A DNA stretch of 22,831 bases from an uncultured Coriobacteriaceae bacterium (GTDB lineage Bacteria; Actinomycetota; Coriobacteriia; Coriobacteriales; QAMH01): NCBI GenBank assembly GCA_900544245.1, contig UQUH01000024.1:1-22831 (forward strand), written 5' to 3'. The position numbers were made by a program, and so were the translations under genes. The notes under the pieces were generated by a model. That model did no database searches. It had not been told where the DNA came from and was given only the letters and a program-made list of their open reading frames with translations. Shown piece by piece: positions 1 to 5,462 of the stretch (within the stretch, counting starts at the first letter, position 1; each line of letters begins with the position of its first letter).

Positions 1-5
1 GGTAT

Positions 6-938
6 TCAGCCCCCGAGCAGCGCGCTTCGCTCGAAGCGCGAGTCGCTGATGCGATCGACACGCACGCGGTAGTTGTTGGTGCCAGGCCCGTTTGCGCGCT
101 CAAGGTAGAAGGCGCGCACGCCCAAACAGCGCACATCGTTCGGAACACTCCGGTTGCACTCGACGCGCACGCCCCACTTGGGTGCCCACACGGAGTGCTC
201 GTCGGCCTTGATCACCGGGGTGGTGTTCTTGCATCCCGACAGCTTGAGCGCTGCTTCGGATTGCGGGGCGTTCACGAGCTCGTCACCCGTGTCGACCTCG
301 AGGATGTGCCCATCGTCGACCACGGCGATGCGGTCGCAGAAGCGCAGTGCCTCGTCGATATCGTGGCTCACGTAGAGGATGGTGCCCTCGAATGCCTCGA
401 AGAGGTCGACGAGGTTCTGTTCGAGTACGCTCTTGAGGTGCGAATCGAGTGCGGAGAAGGGCTCGTCGAGCATGAGGATGCCGGGTCGTGCGGCGAGCAT
501 GCGCGCGAGTGCCACGCGCTGCTGCTGCCCGCCGGAGAGCTGGGCGGGATAGCGCTTGTTGAATCCCTCGAGCGAGAACCGCTTGAGTTCGGCCGCGACG
601 ATGGCGTCACGCTCGCCTTTGCTCACGCTCTTGGGGATGCCGGCGGCGACGTTTGCCTCGATGGTCATGTTGGGAAAAAGCATGTAGTTCTGGAAGAGCA
701 GTGCCGTCTTGCGCTGCTGGGGGCTCAGGTTGATCTTGGCGGCGGAGTCGAAGAAGACGGTATCGTTCACGACGATGCGTCCCTCGTCGGGTGTCTCGAT
801 GCCCGCGACGCAGCGCAGGGTGAGACTCTTGCCGCAGCCGGAGGCGCCGAGAAAGCCGAGTGTCTCGGTTTGCGCATCGACGTTCACGTCGAGCGAGAAG
901 TCGCCGAGGGATTTGTGGATGTCGACATGTAAGCTCAT
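6..938 (-). CDS. modC: Molybdate/tungstate ABC transporter ATP-binding protein ModC
   Basis: This is the ATPase that powers molybdate (or tungstate) uptake through ModB at the cytoplasmic face. Visible ABC motifs, in order, are: a Walker A (GASGCGKS, about residues 31-38), a Q-loop (QNYMLFPNMT), a signature (LSGGQQQR), a Walker B followed by the D-loop (LMLDEPFSALD), and an H-loop (VSHD). The start ATG overlaps the modB stop as ATGA, so translation is probably coupled. The region after residue 240 looks like a short TOBE/ModC-type C-terminal module ending in LLGG. The protein has 310 residues, against roughly 350 for E. coli ModC, so the C-terminal domain is either naturally short or cut by a nearby change. 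The family call is firm. The substrate comes mainly from the modA and modB neighbours; a sulfate ATPase (CysA) is the alternative on sequence alone. Confidence 0.9.
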   Translation of the reverse strand: MSLHVDIHKSLGDFSLDVNVDAQTETLGFLGASGCGKSLTLRCVAGIETPDEGRIVVNDTVFFDSAAKINLSPQQRKTALLFQNYMLFPNMTIEANVAAGIPKSVSKGERDAIVAAELKRFSLEGFNKRYPAQLSGGQQQRVALARMLAARPGILMLDEPFSALDSHLKSVLEQNLVDLFEAFEGTILYVSHDIDEALRFCDRIAVVDDGHILEVDTGDELVNAPQSEAALKLSGCKNTTPVIKADEHSVWAPKWGVRVECNRSVPNDVRCLGVRAFYLERANGPGTNNYRVRVDRISDSRFERSALLGG

Positions 939-2467
939 GAGCGCTGCTCCTTGGGTAATCCGGCGTCCTCCGTCGCGATGGCGGATTCCAGGCCGCCCTC
1001 CAGATGCATGGCACGACTGTCATCCTGCCCGTCGCGTTTCCTCTTGACGATCTGTCGGCGGCGGTACCTGGTGGTCCTGCTCGACCAGAGGTTGATGAAC
1101 ATGATGACGATGAAGCTGAAGATGATGATGACGATGGTCCAGAAGATGGCGATGTCGGTGTTGCCGTTCATCCACTCGAAGTAGATGGCGATGGGGATGG
1201 TGCGCGTGACACCTGCGTAATTGCCCGCGAGAAATAGCGTCGCGCCAAACTCGCCCAGGGCGCGCGCATAGGCGAGCACCGTTGCCGCCGCGATGGATGA
1301 CCATGCCAGGGGCAGCATGAGCTTGAAGAAGATACGGAAGTTCGACCAGCCGAGCGTGCGGGCGGCATCGAGCATGTTGGGATCGAGGTTCTCGAACGCG
1401 CCGCGCGAGCTGCGGTACATGAGCGGGAACGCGACGATGACCGCAGCCAGGACGGTCGCCTGCCAGCTGAAGACGAGGGGAAAGCCTATGTCGATGAACC
1501 ACTGGCCGAGCGCCGTGGAACGCCCGAAGGCGAGCAGCAGCAGAAAGCCGCACACCGTGGGCGGAAGCACCATGGGTATGGTGAAGATGGCATCGAAGAC
1601 GGACTGGGCGCGTGGCGAGATGCGCATGGTGAAGTACGCGGCCCCGAGGCCCAGGATGAAGATGAAGATGATGGCGACGAGCGTGGTGCGCAGGGTGACC
1701 CACAGAGGGCTGTAATCCATGGTCGCGAGGAAGTTACCGAGCCACGCGAGTCCGGTGGCAGCTTGGACGATTTGCACGTCGGAAGGAGGGACCGCCCGCG
1801 CGAAGTCGGCGAAGTCGAGCCTGATCTGGGTGCCGCTTGCCCTGTTGGTCACGTCGCTGCCATCGGCGCCTATGACGTAGGCGTAGTAGCGACCATCGTC
1901 GAGTTCCTGGTCGAAGTTGAAGACGACACCGTCCACCTCGAAGGACTGCTCCTCGGTGAAGTACCACTTGGAGACGTCGGAGAGTCGTGAGGAGCCCTTG
2001 GCGTTCGCGTCGTCCAATGCGGTGAAGTAGCGCTTGATATAGTCCTGGTCGTTATGGTTATCGTAGAGGAAGCCGAAGGCCTCCTGGGTTGCCCTGGGAA
2101 TGTAGACCACGGCGTATTCGCCGGTCGATATGACCGAGAGATTGTCGGGTTCGGTGCCGATGTAGTAGTTGTAGCCCCAGTACCTGTCGCCGACTGCTCT
2201 GTTGGAGCCAGCCTGCGCACGGTAGAAATCGTTGATGCCGAAACTACATCCCTCGATGAGGGCGCTGTCGCCTTCGGACGAGACGGTGACGCCGTTGACT
2301 GTCTTCTGCTCGCCGGCGTTGCCATCGACGCTTTTGGCGGGTTCGTCGACGCTGCCGAGGCTGTCGTCTGCGGCAAGCGCCAGGCAGGGCATGGTGCATG
2401 CGAGCGTTATGGCCAAGAGTGCGGCCATGATGCCAAAGACGCGGCGTGTGAAGGTTTTCGAAAGCAT
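935..2467 (-). CDS. modB: Molybdate ABC transporter permease ModB with an N-terminal extracytoplasmic domain
   Basis: Membrane subunit of the molybdate importer. I start it at the ATG at 2467 (510 residues), because an upstream GAGAGG-like ribosome site fits there and the next residues form a signal peptide or first helix (RR, hydrophobic 11-31, then Ala-rich LALAA). Residues about 33-235 are predicted to be extracytoplasmic, with many Tyr, Asp and Asn (for example DRYWGYNYYIG); I do not recognise this part. From about 255 a normal ModB permease follows, with several helices. It carries the cytoplasmic EAA loop (DAARTLGWSNFRIFFKLMLP, 367-386) and the ModB-type RALGEFGATLFLAGN (402-416). The tail is basic (YRRRQIVKRKR). 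Typical ModB is about 225-260 residues, so the first half is an addition. A possible separate promoter lies upstream at 2552-2579. The permease call is firm; the role of the N-terminal domain is unknown. Confidence 0.9.
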   Translation of the reverse strand: MLSKTFTRRVFGIMAALLAITLACTMPCLALAADDSLGSVDEPAKSVDGNAGEQKTVNGVTVSSEGDSALIEGCSFGINDFYRAQAGSNRAVGDRYWGYNYYIGTEPDNLSVISTGEYAVVYIPRATQEAFGFLYDNHNDQDYIKRYFTALDDANAKGSSRLSDVSKWYFTEEQSFEVDGVVFNFDQELDDGRYYAYVIGADGSDVTNRASGTQIRLDFADFARAVPPSDVQIVQAATGLAWLGNFLATMDYSPLWVTLRTTLVAIIFIFILGLGAAYFTMRISPRAQSVFDAIFTIPMVLPPTVCGFLLLLAFGRSTALGQWFIDIGFPLVFSWQATVLAAVIVAFPLMYRSSRGAFENLDPNMLDAARTLGWSNFRIFFKLMLPLAWSSIAAATVLAYARALGEFGATLFLAGNYAGVTRTIPIAIYFEWMNGNTDIAIFWTIVIIIFSFIVIMFINLWSSRTTRYRRRQIVKRKRDGQDDSRAMHLEGGLESAIATEDAGLPKEQRS

Positions 2468-2551
2468 GTACGTCGATCCCTCTCGCTTTTCGAGGTGGTG
2501 ATGACCCGTCTCCTCACCGGCCATCGACCTCGCATCTGCTAGGGTAGCAAT

Positions 2552-2579
2552 ATTATATGTATAGGAGAATAATCTGAAA
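2552..2579 (-). promoter_or_regulatory. Possible internal promoter for modBC
   Basis: On the minus strand a perfect -10 hexamer TATAAT (2557-2552) follows a weak -35 TTTCAG (2579-2574) with 16 bases between. This lies in the AT-rich modA-modB gap about 85 bases before the modB ATG. Together with the hairpin at 2596-2627 it suggests modBC can be transcribed separately from modA. Read from sequence only. Confidence 0.4.
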
Positions 2580-2595
2580 CGAGCTTATACGCAAA

Positions 2596-2627
2596 CGGCG
2601 CGGATGACCGGTAAGCCACCCGCGCCG
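2596..2627 (-). terminator. GC-rich hairpin between modA and modB, possible terminator or attenuator
   Basis: Perfect 8-bp arms CGGCGCGG (2596-2603) and CCGCGCCG (2620-2627) with a 16-base loop lie 20 bases after the modA stop. On the minus strand the stem is followed by GTTTGCG, a poor T-tract, so termination would be partial. It could instead protect the modA message from 3' decay and so raise the amount of binding protein over permease. Confidence 0.45.
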
Positions 2628-2647
2628 TCTCGATGGTCACTTCTTCG

Positions 2648-3511
2648 CTAGGAGAGGTCGAAGCCCCATTTCTGGAAGATCTTCTGGGCATCGGGGTCGG
2701 TGATGCACCACTGCATGAAGTCGTTGGCAGCCTGCGCGTTCTTGGAGTCTTTGCACACGGCGCCGGGGTAGACGATGGCCTTGTGGGTGTCGTCGGGAAT
2801 GATGCCGACGATATCCACGCCGCCGAAGCGATACACGTCGGAGCTGTAGACGATGGCGACGTCGACGTCACCGTTTTCGGCCTGCTTGCAGACGTTGCCC
2901 ACGGAGGTCTGCAGGATGGGGGTGATGCCGACGTAGCTGCCCTCCTTGCCGGAGATGTCCTTGCCGGTCTTGCCTACGTCCTTGGCGGGAGGCTCGTAAG
3001 CGCCCACGGTAGAGAGGGCCTGAGCGGCGTAGTTGCCGGCGGGGACGGAGTCATCGCCCACGCAGACGCTGTACTTGCCAGCCGCGATGTCGGCCAATGT
3101 GACATCCTTGAGGTTCGAACCCTGCTTGGCGACGATGACGAGCTCGTTGGTGAACATGTCGGTGCGAGTTGACTCGTCCACGTAGCCCTTCTCGACCGCG
3201 GTATCCATGGTACCCTTGGATGCGGTGATCTCGAGGTCGGCATAGGAGCCGGCTGCGAGCATCTCGTTGAGCTCGCCGGATGCCTTGTACTGGGTGTCGG
3301 CGAAGGTCACGCCCGTCTGCTGGGTGTAGAGCTCCTGTGCCTCGTCCATGGCCTTGGACAGCGAATTTGCCGCGAAGACCTGCAGCTCGACGTTCGAGCT
3401 TGCCGACGAGCTCGCGGGCGATCCGCCGCAGGCCGTGAGACCTAAGGCGGCTATGAGACCAGCGGCGACTGCGCCGCATGTCAGCATCTTTACCAGACTC
3501 TTTTTCCTCAT
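2648..3511 (-). CDS. modA: Molybdate-binding lipoprotein ModA
   Basis: Solute-binding protein that captures molybdate or tungstate outside the membrane and delivers it to ModBC. The N terminus is a lipoprotein signal (MRKKS, hydrophobic stretch, lipobox LTAC with Cys28), followed by a Gly/Ser/Ala linker. The mature part begins like ModA proteins (LQVFAANSLSKAMDEAQELY) and has the family pattern of a Ser/Ala-rich anion-binding start, then SGELNEMLAAGSYADLEITAS and later AIVYSSDVY. The length of 287 residues is normal. The start ATG has a strong ribosome site, AAGGAGG, six to seven bases upstream. It is the first gene of the mod cluster, and a palindrome resembling a ModE site lies over its promoter. 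The anion specificity is inferred. Confidence 0.93.
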   Translation of the reverse strand: MRKKSLVKMLTCGAVAAGLIAALGLTACGGSPASSSASSNVELQVFAANSLSKAMDEAQELYTQQTGVTFADTQYKASGELNEMLAAGSYADLEITASKGTMDTAVEKGYVDESTRTDMFTNELVIVAKQGSNLKDVTLADIAAGKYSVCVGDDSVPAGNYAAQALSTVGAYEPPAKDVGKTGKDISGKEGSYVGITPILQTSVGNVCKQAENGDVDVAIVYSSDVYRFGGVDIVGIIPDDTHKAIVYPGAVCKDSKNAQAANDFMQWCITDPDAQKIFQKWGFDLS

Positions 3512-3536
3512 GAAATCCTCCTTGTCGTGCCTGTGC

Positions 3537-3552
3537 GAACAGATAACTGTTC
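3537..3552 (-). promoter_or_regulatory. Small hairpin/palindrome in the modA leader
   Basis: GAACAG-ATAA-CTGTTC forms a 6-bp stem with a 4-base loop just downstream of the predicted -10 box and 26 bases before the modA ATG. It may be a second operator or simply a leader stem-loop. Nothing more can be said from sequence. Confidence 0.35.
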
Positions 3553-3561
3553 TTGAACGAG

Positions 3562-3584
3562 ATTATATTTACAGCAGGATATAA
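3562..3584 (-). promoter_or_regulatory. mod promoter with a ModE-like operator
   Basis: A perfect -10 box TATAAT reads on the minus strand at 3567-3562, about 50 bases before the modA ATG. No convincing -35 was found (TTGCCA at 3593-3588 is 20 bases away, which is long). Overlapping the -10 is the inverted repeat TTATAT (3563-3568), 10 bases, ATATAA (3579-3584). From memory, the E. coli modA operator bound by molybdate-loaded ModE has the same TTATAT-N10-ATATAA arrangement. No modE gene is in the window, so regulation is inferred. Confidence 0.5.
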
Positions 3585-3638
3585 ATTTGGCAATTATTAT
3601 TTTTTCTGATGAATAAACTTTTCGGTGACGGGTTGATG

Positions 3639-3679
3639 GCGAATGAGACAGATGTACCTGTCCAATGTGTCTCATTCGC
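3639..3679. repeat. Family 1 palindromic repeat, single copy
   Basis: Perfect 12-bp arms GCGAATGAGACA (3639-3650) and TGTCTCATTCGC (3668-3679) flank 17 bases containing ACCTGTCCAAT. The core matches the right arm of the repeat at 19815-19853 (AATGAGACAGA, ACCTGTCCAAT, TGTCTCA), so the two are copies of one element. It lies between the 3' end of trmB and the mod promoter. Confidence 0.8.
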
Positions 3680-3700
3680 GTGGCTGGCTAGCCAGCCACG
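3679..3700 (-). terminator. Perfect 22-bp palindrome after trmB
   Basis: The two 11-base halves CGTGGCTGGCT and AGCCAGCCACG are exact reverse complements with no loop bases. The palindrome begins 8 bases after the trmB stop on the minus strand. As RNA it would form a GC-rich stem, so a terminator or 3'-end protector for trmB is the simplest reading, although there is no T-tract. It abuts the family 1 repeat. Confidence 0.45.
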
Positions 3701-3707
3701 TTCCACG

Positions 3708-4532
3708 TTATGAAACGCGGCCCTGCTCCTTTGCGCGGCGGTTGCGCATGTTGAAGACGTAGCCCTCCATGCCGTAGGGCACGTAATCGAGTGAATCGAG
3801 GTCATCGGGTAGGTACTCGAAGAGCGAGAGTTCGGCCGTCTGTTCGTTGGTGAAGGGGCGTGCGGCTTTGACTGCGTGGCAGGCGTGCACCTTGGCGCCA
3901 AGGGCGCAGAGCCGCTCCTCGTATTCGGTCATGGGACTATTCTTGTCAAGCGCGTCGGTCGCGTGCAGGTCGGTCGTCTTCCAGGTGACGTCATAACCCG
4001 CCAGGTCGAACTGGACGAGCGAAAACTCGTAGAAGGGCGGGCTGTCCGTCTTCATGTCGATGCAGCCTCCTTCGGCGAGAAGCGGCCGGTAGGCGATGAG
4101 CTGGTCGACATGCGTGAGACGTTCGGATGCGTGCTTCTTGCGCGGATGCGGCGTCGAGAAGTTAAGGTATATGCGCGATAGCTCCCCCGGCGCGAAGTAG
4201 ATATCCAGATCCTCGCCATCGGCGAGTGCGAACACGCAGTTCTCGAGACCGAGCTCGCATGCCTTCTGGGCGGCACGCGCGATGCAGATCCGGTCATAGT
4301 CAAGGCCCACGAACAGCACGTCGGGATGGCGTTGCGCTTGCGCAACGGCGAACTGGCCCTTGCCACAGCCCAAGTCGAGGTGAAGCTCACGGGCCTCAGG
4401 ACAGAACGTCTCGATCCATTTCCCCGCACGAGCAGGGGCATCGAGCTCGATGGCGTCCGCGTACCAGTCGTAGCGCTCCTCGAGGTTCTTGAGCGGACGC
4501 GCGTGTGCCTTATGTCGTTTGCGAAGCTCCAA
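3708..4532 (-). CDS. trmB: tRNA (guanine-N7-)-methyltransferase TrmB
   Basis: Makes m7G at position 46 of the tRNA variable loop using S-adenosylmethionine. The 274-residue protein has the SAM-binding motif LDLGCGKGQF (52-61), an acidic motif II (VGLDYD, 75-80), the TrmB stretch IYLNFSTPHPRKKHASERLT (121-140; most homologues read NFSDPWPK..H), MKTDS (160-164) and TEYEERL (202-208), which is close to the family's TxYE(R/Q)xF. The start codon is TTG, chosen because GGGAGA lies about 7 bases upstream and the basic start ELRKRHKAH follows. It is divergent from the TraX-like gene, with a large inverted repeat in the shared gap. The function is well supported; the Asp-to-Thr and Trp-to-His changes in the NFSDPWP motif are a small oddity. 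Confidence 0.93.
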   Translation of the reverse strand: MELRKRHKAHARPLKNLEERYDWYADAIELDAPARAGKWIETFCPEARELHLDLGCGKGQFAVAQAQRHPDVLFVGLDYDRICIARAAQKACELGLENCVFALADGEDLDIYFAPGELSRIYLNFSTPHPRKKHASERLTHVDQLIAYRPLLAEGGCIDMKTDSPPFYEFSLVQFDLAGYDVTWKTTDLHATDALDKNSPMTEYEERLCALGAKVHACHAVKAARPFTNEQTAELSLFEYLPDDLDSLDYVPYGMEGYVFNMRNRRAKEQGRVS

Positions 4533-4567
4533 ATTATCTCCCGAACATACCGGAAGGACGGATCGAT

Positions 4568-4655
4568 GATGAGACAGTTGCTCAGGGACGTTGTCTCATT
4601 GTCCCCCTGTTTCACTGCAGAAAATGAGACAACGTCCCTGAGCAACTGTCTCATC
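4568..4655. repeat. Family 1 repeat, head-to-head pair forming a 33-bp perfect inverted repeat
   Basis: The arms 4568-4600 and 4623-4655 are exact reverse complements over 33 bases, with a 22-base spacer. Each arm is itself flanked by GAGACA...TGTCTC and so is one copy of the element. GAGACAGTTGCTC is shared exactly with the copy at 13687-13721. The pair sits in the divergent gap between trmB and the TraX-like gene. Paired REP-like units of this kind are known as BIMEs in enterobacteria. Confidence 0.85.
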
Positions 4656-4693
4656 GGTTCAAGATAGGACGAAACGATAGAATACCCTTCGAG

Positions 4694-5410
4694 ATGACGG
4701 GAAACCAGCTCAAAATACTCGCGCTTGTCACGATGACGATAGACCACGTCGGCGTCGTGCTGCTGCCGCAGTACCTCGTGCTGCGGATTATCGGCCGCCT
4801 CACCTATCCCATCTTCGCGTACATGATCGCAGAGGGATGCTTCTACACGCACAGCAAGAGACGCTATCTCGGCGGCATCTTCGCGCTCGGCGTTGCCTGC
4901 CAGCTCGGCTTCTTCATCGCGATGGGGAGCCTCGAGCAGAGCATTCTGACGACCTTCGTCTTCGCCATCATCACGATCTACGCCCTGCAGCTCGCCGACG
5001 CGCGGCGTGATGCCGTGGGTGCACTGGCCGTTTTCGGCGCGCTCGCCCTCGACGTCCTCGTCTCCCTCGTGCTGCCCGTTTTTCTGGCGGGGACGGATTT
5101 CTCGGTCGATTACGGGTTTGCGGGAATCCTGCTCCCCGTGTTCTGCTACATGCCGCGCATTTTCTTCAAAAACGCACTTGACAACACGCGCCTGAGGCTC
5201 ATGCTCGCGTGTGCCGTGGTGGGAATGGTCTTCGTCTGCATTCAGATGAACGGCTGGATGGGTGGCATACAGTGGTTCTCCCTCTGCGCCGCCATTCCTC
5301 TGGCCTGCTATAACGGTAAACGGGGAACCTGGCACCTCAAGTACCTCTTCTACATCTACTATCCCGCGCACCTCGTGGCCATCTGGGGCATCGCCCTGCT
5401 GCTCAACTAG
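4694..5410 (+). CDS. TraX-family integral membrane protein
   Basis: A 238-residue polytopic membrane protein with about seven to eight hydrophobic segments. The N terminus has the TraX-family pattern LKILALVTMTIDHVG (6-20) and RIIGRLTYPIFAYMIAEG (31-48), and the C terminus has LKYLFYIYYPAHL, also typical of the family. TraX acetylates F-pilin in conjugative plasmids. Chromosomal members like this one occur widely outside conjugation regions and probably act as acyltransferases on other envelope targets; the substrate here is unknown. There is no strong ribosome site before the ATG. A TAGAAT box at 4678-4683 lies so close that the message may be nearly leaderless. The stop codon is inside a hairpin shared with the ppk leader. 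Confidence 0.85.
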   Translation: MTGNQLKILALVTMTIDHVGVVLLPQYLVLRIIGRLTYPIFAYMIAEGCFYTHSKRRYLGGIFALGVACQLGFFIAMGSLEQSILTTFVFAIITIYALQLADARRDAVGALAVFGALALDVLVSLVLPVFLAGTDFSVDYGFAGILLPVFCYMPRIFFKNALDNTRLRLMLACAVVGMVFVCIQMNGWMGGIQWFSLCAAIPLACYNGKRGTWHLKYLFYIYYPAHLVAIWGIALLLN

Positions 5411-5441
5411 CCTTCTTGATGTAGTAATATCAAAAGGCTAG
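5407..5441 (+). promoter_or_regulatory. Stem-loop between the TraX-like gene and ppk
   Basis: CTAGCCTT (5407-5414) pairs with AAGGCTAG (5434-5441), and inside it TTGAT (5416-5420) pairs with ATCAA (5429-5433). This gives 13 bp with one bulged base and an 8-base loop. The upstream gene's TAG stop (5408-5410) is in the stem. No T-tract follows; the ppk ribosome site comes 8 bases later. It could be a terminator, a processing site or a ppk leader control element. Confidence 0.5.
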
Positions 5442-5462
5442 GCTGATGAGAGGGGAGTTGGC

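Noticed and set aside
2552..2574. Second ModE site before modB
   Set aside because: TTATAT is present, but the expected second half-site reads ATAATC and matches only half the positions.
4568..4655. Possible CRISPR unit
   Set aside because: The repeats are inverted, not direct, and there is no regular repeat-spacer series or cas gene.
4052..5371. 439-codon minus-strand frame across trmB, the repeat and the TraX-like gene
   Set aside because: It overlaps two well-supported genes in other frames and is held open by GC bias.
4694..5410. Conjugation locus suggested by a TraX-like gene
   Set aside because: No relaxase, type IV secretion or other transfer gene is nearby, and chromosomal TraX-family genes are common.
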